Assembly (NCBI GenBank): GCA_943331345.2
Contig: CALQLF020000001.1
Coordinates: 25,456-89,455, forward strand
From: Candidatus Planktophila lacus
GTDB lineage: Bacteria; Pseudomonadota; Gammaproteobacteria; Steroidobacterales; Steroidobacteraceae
DNA: 64,000 bases
Reading direction: 5' to 3'
Shown: positions 16,462-25,119 of the stretch, one piece after another
Layout: the number at the start of each line of letters is the position of its first letter
How positions within the stretch are numbered: the stretch's first letter is position 1
The notes under the pieces: model-generated
Databases searched by the model: none
What the model saw: the letters and a program-made list of their open reading frames with translations, nothing else
What the model was told of the DNA's origin: nothing
Program-made: the position numbers and the translations under genes

Positions 16462-17673
16462 ATGGCCCGTGGTATTCGCGACCAGGTCGCCATCGTCGGC
16501 ATGGGCTGCTCCCGCTTCGGCGAACGCTGGGATGCCGGCCCCGATGACCTGATGATCGAAGCCTTTCAGGAGGCATCTGCCGACGCCGGTATCGAACGTG
16601 ACCGCATCGAAGCGGCATGGCTCGGTGTGTTCTACCAGGAACAGTCCACCTCGAAGTCTGGCCTGCCGCTGTCCATGGCGCTGCGCCTGCCGAACGTTCC
16701 CGTTACGCGCGTCGAGAACCTCTGCGCTACCGGCACGGAAGCGCTACGCGGTGCGGTCTACGCCGTGGCCTCAGGCGCGGTGGATATCGCACTCGCCATG
16801 GGCGTGGAAAAACTGAAGGACACGGGTTTCGGCGGTCTGCCGGAACGCGCCAAGGGTACCTTCGAAGACTTGTGGCAGCCGGGCTTCACTCCGCCCGGCG
16901 CCTTCGCGCAATTGGGCGCTGCTTACGCCGCCAAGCATGGGCTGTCCATGCAGGACGTGAAGCGCGCGATGGCGCATGTATCGTGGAAGAGCCACGAAAA
17001 CGCGGCGCTGAACCCGAAAGCGCATCTGCGTAACCGCATCACTATCGAGCAGGCCTTGGGCGCGCCAATGATCGCCTACCCGCTTGGCACCTTTGACTGC
17101 TGCGGCGTCAGCGACGGCGCTGCCTGCGCTATCGTCACTACGCCAGAAATTGCTCGCAGCCTTGGCCGCACCGAAGCGGTCACGGTGAAGTCGCTGCAAC
17201 TCGCGCCGTCCAACGGTGTGGAACTTTCCCATGGCAGTTGGGATGGCGCGCATACGCCGACCACCCGCCTGGCCGCCGCACGCGCCTATGCAGAAGCCGG
17301 CATCGCTGGCGCCGAAGCCATCGACCTGTTCGAGGTGCACGACTGCTTCTCCATCACCGAACTGGTGCTGATGGAAGACCTCGGCTTCTCGGCCGAAGGC
17401 CGTGCGGTCTACGATATTTTGGATGGCCGCTATGACCGCAGCGGCGCCAAGCCCTGCCAGATTGACGGTGGCCTGAAGTGCTTCGGCCACCCGGTGGGGG
17501 CCTCCGGCCTGCGCATGGCCTATGAGATGTACCTGCAGTTGCTCGGGCGCGCCGGGGCAAGGCAGCATTCGCCACAAGGCAAAGCGCCGGCGCTCGGCTT
17601 GACGCACAATCTGGGTGGCATACCGAACCGCAATGTTGCCGCCATCGGCATCTTCGGCCTGATGGACGTCTAG
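16462..17673 (+). CDS. Thiolase (SCP-x/Ltp2/BbsB-like acetyl-CoA acetyltransferase)
   Basis: 403 residues. The nucleophile C88 is in VENLCATGTEAL; H293 (FEVHDCF) and H343 (CFGHPVGAS) complete the thiolase active site. It is therefore intact, unlike the fusion protein upstream. This branch of thiolases works with a DUF35 partner (BbsAB in anaerobic toluene degradation, ChsH2-DUF35/Ltp2 in steroid side-chain cleavage) and performs thiolytic or retro-aldol cleavage of unusual acyl-CoAs. The partner here is the DUF35 part of the preceding gene, 3 bp away. The product would be shortened acyl-CoA or a ketone plus a small CoA ester; the substrate is unknown. Confidence 0.9.
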   Translation: MARGIRDQVAIVGMGCSRFGERWDAGPDDLMIEAFQEASADAGIERDRIEAAWLGVFYQEQSTSKSGLPLSMALRLPNVPVTRVENLCATGTEALRGAVYAVASGAVDIALAMGVEKLKDTGFGGLPERAKGTFEDLWQPGFTPPGAFAQLGAAYAAKHGLSMQDVKRAMAHVSWKSHENAALNPKAHLRNRITIEQALGAPMIAYPLGTFDCCGVSDGAACAIVTTPEIARSLGRTEAVTVKSLQLAPSNGVELSHGSWDGAHTPTTRLAAARAYAEAGIAGAEAIDLFEVHDCFSITELVLMEDLGFSAEGRAVYDILDGRYDRSGAKPCQIDGGLKCFGHPVGASGLRMAYEMYLQLLGRAGARQHSPQGKAPALGLTHNLGGIPNRNVAAIGIFGLMDV

Positions 17674-17718
17674 ACCACGGCCAGTGGCCTAGGCCACTGC
17701 ATTTACTGTCGAGGGGGG

Positions 17719-18288
17719 ATGATGATCAACACACTGCTGACGCGCGTACCACCCGACCAGCTCGGCGACTGGCGTGGCGCTTATGACACCCTGCAAGGGC
17801 TCACGGGCGATGCCACGTTCGTGGAAGTCTTCGCGCAAGCCCCGGAACTGCTGCAGTTCGTCATGGGCCAGTTCTACATGCCGCTGTTCTTCGGCGGCCG
17901 AGTGGAGCAGCGCTACAAGCAACTGGCTCGCCTGAAGCTGTCGCTGGAACACGGCTGTCTCACCTGCAACAAGCAGAACGTACCTGGCGCCTTGGCTGCC
18001 GGCATTACGCAGGCGCAGGTGGACGCCATGGACGCCTATGAGACGGGCCCCTTCACTGAAGCCGAAAAGGCGGTCATCGCTTATGCGGACCAAGTGAAAA
18101 TGACTAACCACCAAGGGCATATGACGCCCGAACTGTTGGCGCGCCTGCGCGCGAACTTCAGCGAACCCGAAATTCTTGAACTCGGCGTGGTCATGGCGGT
18201 CATCTCCGGCATGGCAAAGCTTAGCTTCGTGCTCGAATTGGTCGAGCGCGAACCCACTTGTCCTTTCAACCCAGACGTTGCCGCCTAG
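17719..18288 (+). CDS. Carboxymuconolactone decarboxylase/AhpD-like family protein
   Basis: 189 residues (a second ATG one codon later is equally possible; GAGGGGGG precedes both). The AhpD/CMD core contains C80-LTC83 in LEHGCLTCNKQN, the redox CxxC of AhpD-type proteins, followed by a GALAAGITQAQVDAM helix and FTEAEKAVIAYAD. Known members are gamma-carboxymuconolactone decarboxylases or peroxidase-reducing AhpD proteins; the CxxC favours the redox branch. It sits between the thiolase and the third Rieske oxygenase (10 bp before the latter), so it belongs to the catabolic operon and may protect against peroxide formed by uncoupled oxygenase turnover (inference). Confidence 0.85.
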   Translation: MMINTLLTRVPPDQLGDWRGAYDTLQGLTGDATFVEVFAQAPELLQFVMGQFYMPLFFGGRVEQRYKQLARLKLSLEHGCLTCNKQNVPGALAAGITQAQVDAMDAYETGPFTEAEKAVIAYADQVKMTNHQGHMTPELLARLRANFSEPEILELGVVMAVISGMAKLSFVLELVEREPTCPFNPDVAA

Positions 18289-18298
18289 GGAGGCTGCC

Positions 18299-19654
18299 AT
18301 GTACGACTATCGCAATCCCATCGTGCTGAATCCCGCCGCGCCAGAAGGCGCCTTGGATGCAAAACTGCCTCCCGCGGATGACGGACTGGATGTTGTCGAC
18401 CCTGCACGCTACTACTCCAAGGAGTTCATGCAGAAGGAGTGGACCCATCTATGGCCCCGCGTCTGGATTCTCGTGGGCGTCACGCCAGACATCAAGGAGC
18501 CGGGCGACTATTTGGTGCATGAGCACGGCCACGAAAGCTTCTTGGTGGTGCGCCAAGACGATAACAGCATCAAGGCTTTCTACAACGTCTGCCCGCACCG
18601 GGCGAACCAGATTGCGCTGAACACGCAAGGCTCGGTCGACAAGTTCACCTGTGCCTTCCATGGCTGGCAGTTCGGCAAGGACGGCAAGCTGAAGTGCATC
18701 ACCGATGAGCAGACGTTCCACCCCAATCTCGTCGCACACCGCCCGGGCCTGACCGAACTGCGCTGCGACACCATCGGCGGCCTCATCTTCGTGAACATGG
18801 ACGGCAAGGCTCCTCCCCTCAAGGAGTGGATTGGCCTACCCCCGGGTTACATCGAGAACTACGAAATCGAGCAGATGAACGTGGTCCACCATGTCAGCAC
18901 CGAGTGGCTGGCCAACTGGAAGACCGGTGTCGATGCCTTCTACGAGACCTACCACCTCCCCCACATCCACCCGCAGACGCAGGGTGTGATGGAGGACTTC
19001 TCGCAGATTGACAGCTACCCGAACGGCTTCACGCGCATGATCGTGCCCATCTGCACGAAGAGCCACCGCATGGAAGACGGCTCCGTGAACCCCGGCCTGC
19101 AGTACATGATGATGGAAGCGGGCATGGACCCGGCTAGCTACACTGGCGATGCGGATGGCGTCCGCGCCGCCGTGCAGCAAGCCAAGCGGGCCCGCGCTGC
19201 ACGCCTCGGCATGACCCACTACGAGAAGTTCACGGACAGCCAACTGACGGACAGCTGGGCTACCGGGTTCTTCCCGAACGTGCAGATCGGCATGCACCCG
19301 GAAGGCGTGTTCATCATGCGCTTCGTACCGCACGCGACGGACCCCGAGCGCTACTACTACGACAACATGATCATGTTCCGGCACGTGGATGACCCGAACT
19401 ACTTCGTGCCCGGCTGGATGGGGCTGCCGAAGGATACAGATGTGACCGGCGCTACCCGCCCAGCGGTGAAGCGCTACACGGCTGGTAACCTCTGCGACTT
19501 GGGTGAAGTGCTCAACCAGGACGTGGAACTGGTGGCCACCGTGCAGAAGGGCTCCAAGTCACGTGGTTTCCGTGGTCCGCTGTGGTCCGAGCAGGAAGGC
19601 CGCCTGCGCCACTACCAGCGCGAAATCGACCGTTACCTGAACGGCGAGAAGTAA
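18299..19654 (+). CDS. Rieske non-haem iron ring-hydroxylating oxygenase, alpha subunit
   Basis: 451 residues from the ATG at 18299, which has GGGAGG upstream; an in-frame start 123 bp earlier would overlap the previous gene. Rieske ligands are C98-x-H100 and C118-x2-H121. The catalytic motif is D212-AFYETYH219-LPHIH224. It is a paralogue of the 627-2018 oxygenase, sharing an early YxSxEFMQxEW motif and the late DSQLTDSWATGFFPNVQ. It is the last gene of the operon starting at 13687 and is followed by a strong hairpin. Two oxygenases in one operon suggest successive oxidations of one compound or its intermediates (inference). Confidence 0.93.
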   Translation: MYDYRNPIVLNPAAPEGALDAKLPPADDGLDVVDPARYYSKEFMQKEWTHLWPRVWILVGVTPDIKEPGDYLVHEHGHESFLVVRQDDNSIKAFYNVCPHRANQIALNTQGSVDKFTCAFHGWQFGKDGKLKCITDEQTFHPNLVAHRPGLTELRCDTIGGLIFVNMDGKAPPLKEWIGLPPGYIENYEIEQMNVVHHVSTEWLANWKTGVDAFYETYHLPHIHPQTQGVMEDFSQIDSYPNGFTRMIVPICTKSHRMEDGSVNPGLQYMMMEAGMDPASYTGDADGVRAAVQQAKRARAARLGMTHYEKFTDSQLTDSWATGFFPNVQIGMHPEGVFIMRFVPHATDPERYYYDNMIMFRHVDDPNYFVPGWMGLPKDTDVTGATRPAVKRYTAGNLCDLGEVLNQDVELVATVQKGSKSRGFRGPLWSEQEGRLRHYQREIDRYLNGEK

Positions 19655-19679
19655 GCGGCAGCGGTGCTGCTAACGGTGT

Positions 19680-19710
19680 GCCGGCACAGGTCAACCAACC
19701 TGTGCCCGGC
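19680..19710. terminator. Strong hairpin between convergent genes
   Basis: GCACAGGT and ACCTGTGC pair perfectly around CAACCA, and the stem continues with GCCG/CGGC past a single unpaired C. It lies between the ends of the Rieske operon and the oppositely directed ABC gene. It has no U-tract, so it is probably a bidirectional intrinsic or attenuating terminator. Confidence 0.5.
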
Positions 19711-19723
19711 CACCGCGGTAACG

Positions 19724-21394
19724 CTAACGTGAGGCCGGGAAATACGCCCGGCCACCGCGCAGCACCAGCTCGCGCTGCACCACGGCGGGAATATCCGTGG
19801 TGTGGTGCACCGCCAGCACCAGCGTGGTGCCGGCAGCAGCACGACGCTCCATCTCTTCCAGCATTCGTGTACGCGCAACGCGGTCCAGCCCGGTGAAGGG
19901 CTCGTCCAGCAGCAAGAGTTCCGGGTTGCGGATAAGCGCGCGCGCCAGCAGCGCCAGCCGCAATTGCCCATACGACACTTCCCGCGGGTAGCGTCCCGCC
20001 AAAGGCGCCAAGCCAAACCAATCGAGCGCTTCCAGAGCGCGGCGCTTTTCGCCCGCTGAAGGCTTCCAGTCCAGCCCAAGGCTGCCGCGCCAACCGCCAA
20101 TCACCAAATCCAGCAAGCTGCCCGCGCCCATCGCGTCGTCTACCGCCCGTGTCTGCAGCTCCGGCGAAACGTAGCCGCAGCGCCGCTTCCACAGTTCAAT
20201 AGGCGTGCCTTTCGGAAAACGCGCGCGGCGTACCTCGCCGCCCAGCGCCGGCCAACGCGAGCCATGCAGCAATTGCAGCAGCGTCGACTTGCCACTGCCC
20301 GTGGCGCCCTTCACCACCCAGTGCTCGCCGCGGCGGACAGTCCAATCCAACCCGCGCACCACCGGCCGCCACTCGCGGTAAATATCCACGTTGCGCAGTT
20401 CAACGAGTGCGGCAGAAGGCTTGCTTGTAGGAGCGAGCTTGCTCGCGACTCTTAATGTAGGAGCGAGCTTGCCTGGGGAATCAACCTTGCTTGTGGAATC
20501 AACCTTGCTTGTGGGAGCGAGCTTGCTCGCGACTCTTACTGTAGGAGCGAGCTTGCTCGCGACTGTCGGCAGCAAGCTGCCTCCCACAGGCTCCACAATC
20601 ACTCGCCCTCGCTCCACGCGCGCACGGCGCGTGAAGCCAGCCGGCATCTCTTCATCGCGGTGCGTAGTAATGACCACCGTGCAACGCCGCTTCAACAACA
20701 CGCGCAGCGCCGCCTGCACCGCGCGACGGTGTGCGCTATCGAGACCGTTGAAGGGCTCGTCGAGCAATAGCAGCGCCGGCTTCGCCACCCAAGCACGTGC
20801 CAGCAAGACGCGGCGACGCTCGCCGTAGGAAAGCTCCAAAAAACCGCGCCGCTCAAGCTTTTTCAAACCGAACAAGGCCACGGCTTGCGTCACTTCCGCG
20901 GACTTGGCGCGCGTCAATTTCCGCAGCGGAATATCCGTGCGATCGAAACCGGTACCAATGACTTCGCGCAGGCGAAGGTTCCAGTCACGCCGGGCATATC
21001 GGTCCTGATGTTCACCAGAGACGTGCAATACGCGCGGCAGCACATCGACGGCATCAACCTCATTTCCACGGACGTCAATCCAACTGAGACCATCGCCAGC
21101 GCCACGACGCTTGCCTACCGGCGTCGGCCAGCGTTCGCCCGCCATTAGCTTGCAGAGCTGCGTCTTGCCGGCGCCATTGCCACCTTCCAGCACCCAGCGT
21201 TCGCCGGGCCGAATCTCCCAGCGCACTCCGCGCAAAATGGCGCTGTCGCCCAGTGTCAGATGAACGCGATCGAAGCGGACCCCCAACGCACCGAGGGAGG
21301 CAGCTTGCTGCCGAATGTCGCGAGCAAGCTCGCTCCCACAAGCATCAACTTCTCTGTGGGAGGCAGCTTGCTGCCGACTGCCGGAATCAATCAC
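19724..21394 (-). CDS. modF: ModF/PhrA-like protein with two ABC ATPase domains
   Basis: Up to 556 residues. NBD1 has Walker A GGNGAGKT (71-78), signature LSYGERRR and Walker B LLLLDEPFNGLD. NBD2 has GATGSGKS (363-370), VSYGQLRL and LLLLDEPFTGLD. Two fused NBDs without membrane parts match ModF (about 490 residues), a cytoplasmic protein linked to molybdate handling, which fits the molybdenum-cofactor genes nearby. Residues ~270-325 joining the NBDs are translated REP repeats. The first ~33 residues are also REP-derived; GTG at 21394 overlaps the upstream stop (GTGA), but a TTG near residue 38 could be the ancestral start. Confidence 0.85.
   Translation of the reverse strand: MIDSGSRQQAASHREVDACGSELARDIRQQAASLGALGVRFDRVHLTLGDSAILRGVRWEIRPGERWVLEGGNGAGKTQLCKLMAGERWPTPVGKRRGAGDGLSWIDVRGNEVDAVDVLPRVLHVSGEHQDRYARRDWNLRLREVIGTGFDRTDIPLRKLTRAKSAEVTQAVALFGLKKLERRGFLELSYGERRRVLLARAWVAKPALLLLDEPFNGLDSAHRRAVQAALRVLLKRRCTVVITTHRDEEMPAGFTRRARVERGRVIVEPVGGSLLPTVASKLAPTVRVASKLAPTSKVDSTSKVDSPGKLAPTLRVASKLAPTSKPSAALVELRNVDIYREWRPVVRGLDWTVRRGEHWVVKGATGSGKSTLLQLLHGSRWPALGGEVRRARFPKGTPIELWKRRCGYVSPELQTRAVDDAMGAGSLLDLVIGGWRGSLGLDWKPSAGEKRRALEALDWFGLAPLAGRYPREVSYGQLRLALLARALIRNPELLLLDEPFTGLDRVARTRMLEEMERRAAAGTTLVLAVHHTTDIPAVVQRELVLRGGRAYFPASR
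20420..20587. repeat. REP-like array translated as inter-domain linker
   Basis: About five REP-like units, most with core GCGAGCTTGCTCGC and one GGCAGCAAGCTGCC, run through the coding sequence between the two ABC domains. One unit is degenerate and contains an 18-bp tandem duplication (GAATCAACCTTGCTTGTG). The total length keeps the frame, giving repeated VASKLAPT peptides. Confidence 0.85.
21293..21379. repeat. REP-like cluster at the MBL/modF junction
   Basis: Three units (cores GGCAGCTTGCTGCC, GCGAGCAAGCTCGC, GGCAGCTTGCTGCC) lie at the 5' end of the ModF-like reading frame, just after the MBL gene stop. They are read in a different frame from the linker array, giving GSELARDIRQQAAS. The frame remains open through them. 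Confidence 0.8.
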
Positions 21395-22305
21395 GGTGCA
21401 GGAATACCAAAGCGGCGGTGATCTGGCTCGCTACCTGCCGGCGCGGTTCCCACGCACAGCGCGCGGTCCTCGTTCACCAGCTTCAACAAATGCGCTAGCA
21501 GCGAATACCGCGCCCAGGCATGCATGGCCACCGGCACATCGTCATAGGCAACCGGCAACAACTCTTCAACCGGCACCGCGCCTTGCGCTGCTACCGCACC
21601 CAACGCCGCCAGCACCTTGGCTTCACGCTTCAAGCGGTGCGCGACGAGCGCTGAGAGGTTGGCGTGCGGATCCGTGATGAGCCCACCATGGCCCGGGGCA
21701 ATGGCTCGCAGCGGCAAGGTTTGCAGGCGCGCAAGAGAGGCGAGGTACTCACCCATGTCGCCATCGGGCGGCAGGATGACGGGTGTCACGCCTTGCAGCA
21801 CATGGTCGCCAGTGAACAGCACACCGGCCGCCGGCCACCAAGGGCAGATATGGTTGGAGGCATGCCCCGGCGTGGCCAGCAATTGCACTTCGCCCACATC
21901 CGTTTCGAGTACGTAGCCGTCGTCCGGAATCACTTCCGCAACAAACGTCGGGTCCTGGTACGCGGCATGCCGCGCCAGCCTGCCGATGCGCGGCGCACCC
22001 GTGCGTTCATGCAGCCAAGCAGCGAGTGGCGAATGGTCGCCATGGGTGTGCGTCACGACGATGCCGCGCACCGGGCGGCCAGCAATGGCTACGAGCAGCG
22101 CTTCCCCATGCACAGGCATGGCCGGGCCCGGGTCAATGACCCAAACCTCGCGCTCGCCTAGCAGGTACGTGTTCGTACCGGGCCCGGTCATAGGGCCGGC
22201 GTTGGGGACCACCAGGCGCTGCAACCCCGGCGCCAACGACAGAGCTTGGCCGGGGGTGAATTGGCCAGAGTCCGCCAAGGGAAAGTCGCCCGCTCGCTCG
22301 CGCAT
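21391..22305 (-). CDS. MBL-fold metallo-hydrolase, LACTB2-like
   Basis: 304 residues from the ATG at 22305, where GGAG lies upstream; an in-frame ATG at 22365 lies in a GC-rich stretch without a ribosome site. The metallo-beta-lactamase motif THTHGDHS, a later TPGHASNHICP and FTGDHVLQG provide the zinc ligands, and an APGHGG motif lies near the end. The PGTNTYLLGEREVWVIDPGP N terminus is typical of LACTB2/YflN-like hydrolases, some of which act as nucleases. The C-terminal helical part matches that group. It overlaps the next gene by 4 bp on the minus strand and is divergent from the small exported protein at 22410. Confidence 0.85.
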   Translation of the reverse strand: MRERAGDFPLADSGQFTPGQALSLAPGLQRLVVPNAGPMTGPGTNTYLLGEREVWVIDPGPAMPVHGEALLVAIAGRPVRGIVVTHTHGDHSPLAAWLHERTGAPRIGRLARHAAYQDPTFVAEVIPDDGYVLETDVGEVQLLATPGHASNHICPWWPAAGVLFTGDHVLQGVTPVILPPDGDMGEYLASLARLQTLPLRAIAPGHGGLITDPHANLSALVAHRLKREAKVLAALGAVAAQGAVPVEELLPVAYDDVPVAMHAWARYSLLAHLLKLVNEDRALCVGTAPAGSEPDHRRFGIPAP

Positions 22306-22409
22306 CAAAATTTCCACTCCGGCAGCACGCCCACCACCACGCAGGCTAGAGCTTAAGGGTATCATCGGGGGGTCCGGGCCCGGGGGGCCCACTGCGGAGA
22401 ACCATACCC

Positions 22410-22799
22410 ATGTTCCGTCCTGTTACTCGTCTCGCCCTGCCGGTCTTCGGCGCCCTGCTTCTCGCTGCCCCGCTCGCCCAGGCGGCCTGCCCCTACCCGA
22501 CGGCGCCCACCGCCCTGCCGGACGGTGCCACCGCTTCCCGCGACGAGATGATGGCCGGCAAGGCCGCCGTCTCGAAGTTCAACCAGGACGTGGAGGCGTA
22601 CAACGCCTGCCTCGACACCGAACTGCAAGCACAGTTGGCCGACGCGTCTCTGACCGACGACCAGAAGAAGAACGTGCAGTCGATGGCGAATGCCAAGCAC
22701 GACGCTGCCGTGGACGAACTGACCGCGATTGCTGCTCGTTTCAACGAGCAGGTGAAGGCCTACAAGGCCAAGATCGCGGCGGCCGCTCCCGCCAAGTGA
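22410..22799 (+). CDS. Small exported protein of unknown function
   Basis: 129 residues. The N terminus is a clear Sec signal peptide (RPVTRLALPVFGALLLAAPLAQA, cleavage predicted after AQA near residue 25). The mature ~104 residues are largely helical and charged, with two cysteines (CPYP at the new N terminus and NACLD near residue 67) that could form a disulfide in the periplasm. The pattern suggests a helical hairpin or short coiled coil. I do not recognise the family. GGAG precedes the ATG by about 10 bases. It is 4 bp upstream of moeA, so it may share its transcript, but a functional link is not evident. Confidence 0.75.
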   Translation: MFRPVTRLALPVFGALLLAAPLAQAACPYPTAPTALPDGATASRDEMMAGKAAVSKFNQDVEAYNACLDTELQAQLADASLTDDQKKNVQSMANAKHDAAVDELTAIAARFNEQVKAYKAKIAAAAPAK

Positions 22800-22803
22800 G
22801 CCG

Positions 22804-24072
22804 ATGAGGCCCACCCCGCCGCCGGCACCGGAAGCGGCCCTGGCCGCGATGCTGGCGGCGCTGGGCCTTTCCGAGACTGCGTCCAAGCACGCCCCTGCAG
22901 CTAACGCTGCCGGGGGTTTGCTTATGTCTCCCGTTTTCGCCGAACGGGACCAGCCCCCCTTTGACCGCGTCATGATGGATGGCATGGCTGTCCGCGCTGC
23001 CGCGATCGCTCAAGGCCAGCGTCGCTTCCGCATCGCCGGCATGGCAGCGGCGGGCCACGCCGTGCCAAAGCTCACCGCCGACACGGATGCCATCGAGGCC
23101 ATGACCGGCGCGATGGTGCCCGAAGGCGCCGACTGCGTTATTCCGGTCGAAGAGCTGACGCGCGAAGGCGACCATCTGTTAGTGAGTGAAGCCGCTGCCA
23201 GCATCGCCCAAGCCGGCCAGAACATTCACCCGCGCGGCAGCGACTGTGTGGCAGGTGCCACCGTGCTGGCACCCGGGCAACGCCTCGGCGCCGTAGACAT
23301 CGCCATCGCCACCGGCGCTGGCGCTGCAATGCTGGAAGTGCACCGGCAACCGCGCATCGCCATCATCTCCACGGGCGACGAACTCGTCGAAGCTGGCGCC
23401 CCCATCGCCCCATGGCAAGTGCGCCGCTCCAATGCCCATGCCGTGGCTACGGCACTACGCGCTGCCGGGCACACGCAGCTTTCCGACCATCATCTGCCCG
23501 ACGACCTGCCGCTATTGCAGGCCGCGCTAGGCGAGTTGCTCGCCAGCCACGACGTGCTCGTGCTTTCGGGTGGCGTCTCTATGGGCCAGTTCGACCACGT
23601 GCCAGCGGCCTTGCGCGCACTCGGCGTCGAGCAGGTGCTGCACCGTATCGCGCAGCGCCCAGGCCAGCCGCTCTGGTTCGGCCGCGGTAGCGCGGGCCAA
23701 GCCGTGTTCGGCCTGCCGGGCAACCCAGTTAGTACCTTCGTCTGCGCCATCCGCTACGTATTGCCGGTGTTGGCACACCTCGAAGGTGCCACCGCTCGCC
23801 AACGAGGGCTACCCGTGCAACTCGCGGCGCCCGCGAAAACCTTGAAGGTGACGCGCTTGCTGCCGGTTCGTCTCGGCGTCAGCGCCACGGGCCAACTGCT
23901 GGCTACCCCTCGACCGCCGGCGAACTCCGGCGACTTCCTGACACTGGCTGGCACCACGGGCCTCGTGGAACTCCCAAGCATGGAAGGTCCGTTGCCGGCC
24001 GGCAGCGTCGTTCCCTATTGGCCTTGGCCCGACAGCGTCTGGCCTGACAGTACTTGGCCAGAACTTTCGTGA
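22804..24072 (+). CDS. moeA: Molybdopterin molybdenumtransferase MoeA
   Basis: 422 residues, normal for MoeA, which inserts molybdate into adenylylated molybdopterin. Signatures: DRVMMDGMAVRA near residue 60, TGAMVPEGADCVIPVEE in the substrate region, RIAIISTGDELVEAG starting the MogA-like domain, LVLSGGVSMGQFDHVP, and VFGLPGNPVSTFVCA. It is the first of six consecutive molybdenum-cofactor genes ending at 28189. A direct role for the preceding exported protein is not apparent. No Moco riboswitch-like leader was recognised. Confidence 0.95.
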   Translation: MRPTPPPAPEAALAAMLAALGLSETASKHAPAANAAGGLLMSPVFAERDQPPFDRVMMDGMAVRAAAIAQGQRRFRIAGMAAAGHAVPKLTADTDAIEAMTGAMVPEGADCVIPVEELTREGDHLLVSEAAASIAQAGQNIHPRGSDCVAGATVLAPGQRLGAVDIAIATGAGAAMLEVHRQPRIAIISTGDELVEAGAPIAPWQVRRSNAHAVATALRAAGHTQLSDHHLPDDLPLLQAALGELLASHDVLVLSGGVSMGQFDHVPAALRALGVEQVLHRIAQRPGQPLWFGRGSAGQAVFGLPGNPVSTFVCAIRYVLPVLAHLEGATARQRGLPVQLAAPAKTLKVTRLLPVRLGVSATGQLLATPRPPANSGDFLTLAGTTGLVELPSMEGPLPAGSVVPYWPWPDSVWPDSTWPELS

Positions 24073-24082
24073 AGCCAACTTG

Positions 24083-25108
24083 ATGCGCACTACCGTCACC
24101 GACCAATTCCATCGCCCCCTGCAGGACCTGCGCCTGTCGGTCATGGACCGCTGCAATTTCCGCTGCCCCTATTGCATGCCTAAAGAAGCGTTCGGCGATG
24201 GCTATCGTTTTCTGTCGAGCCAAGAGCGTCTGTCCTCCCCCGAGACACTGCGTCTCGCGCGTTTGTTCGCCGGGCTGGGTGTGCGCAAGCTGCGCATCAC
24301 CGGTGGCGAGCCCCTGCTGCGCGCGGGCCTTGCCGACCTTATCGGCGACCTCTCGTTGGTACCGGGCATCGAGGACATCGCACTCACCACCAACGGCGTG
24401 TTGCTGAAGCAGCATGCCGCTGCACTGCAAGCAGCGGGCCTGCGACGCGTAACGGTTAGCCTCGACAGTGTCGACCCAGCCGTATTCCGCCAGTTGTCGG
24501 GCGGCTTCGACGGTTTGCCTCAAGTACTGGAAGGCATCGAGGCCGCGCTGCTCGCGGGCCTTTCGCCCGTAAAACTGAATTGCGTGGTGCAACGCGGCGT
24601 GAACGAGACCGGCGTGCTGGACCTCGTCGAGCGCTTCCGTGGCACTGGCGTGACCGTCCGCTTCATCGAATACATGGACGTGGGCGAACGCCATCGCTGG
24701 GACCGCAGCAAGCTGGTGCCGACTGCAGAACTCCATGCCCGCATTCACGAGCGCTGGCCACTGCAACCGCTGCAGCCCAGCCATCGCGGCGAAGTGGCGG
24801 AACGCCATGCCTTCGTCGATGGCCAAGGCGAAGTTGGTTTTATCTCCTCCGTGTCGCAGCCGTTCTGCGGCGGCTGCACGCGGGCACGCATGTCTTCAGC
24901 GGGTGTGCTCTATACCTGCCTGTTCGCCACGCAGGGCATCGACCTGCGCGCACCGCTGCGGGCTGGCGCTTCGGATGAAGACTTGGTGGCGCTCATCACT
25001 GGCCGTTGGCAAGCCCGCGAAGACCGCTACAGCGAACTGCGTGGTCAGCCGTCAACCGAAGCGACTGCGGACCCGCGCAAGGTTGAAATGCACCACATTG
25101 GTGGTTGA
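24083..25108 (+). CDS. moaA: GTP 3',8-cyclase MoaA
   Basis: 341 residues from the ATG at 24083. A radical-SAM enzyme that, with MoaC, converts GTP to cyclic pyranopterin monophosphate. The SAM cluster motif is CNFRCPYC; the second [4Fe-4S] cluster cysteines are in CGGCTRARMS and the following YTCLF. The conserved GGEPLLR motif is present, and the protein ends in the catalytic diglycine tail HHIGG. It lies 10 bp after moeA and is followed 11 bp later by moaC. Confidence 0.96.
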   Translation: MRTTVTDQFHRPLQDLRLSVMDRCNFRCPYCMPKEAFGDGYRFLSSQERLSSPETLRLARLFAGLGVRKLRITGGEPLLRAGLADLIGDLSLVPGIEDIALTTNGVLLKQHAAALQAAGLRRVTVSLDSVDPAVFRQLSGGFDGLPQVLEGIEAALLAGLSPVKLNCVVQRGVNETGVLDLVERFRGTGVTVRFIEYMDVGERHRWDRSKLVPTAELHARIHERWPLQPLQPSHRGEVAERHAFVDGQGEVGFISSVSQPFCGGCTRARMSSAGVLYTCLFATQGIDLRAPLRAGASDEDLVALITGRWQAREDRYSELRGQPSTEATADPRKVEMHHIGG

Positions 25109-25119
25109 GGCGAATACCC

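Noticed and set aside
22340..22400. Very G/C-rich stretch with CCGGGCCCGG upstream of the small exported protein
   Set aside because: Possible hairpin, but no consistent stem with a U-tract and no known regulatory motif.
22804..24082. Possible molybdenum-cofactor riboswitch before moeA or moaA
   Set aside because: The gaps before these genes are only 4 and 10 bp, too short for the element.
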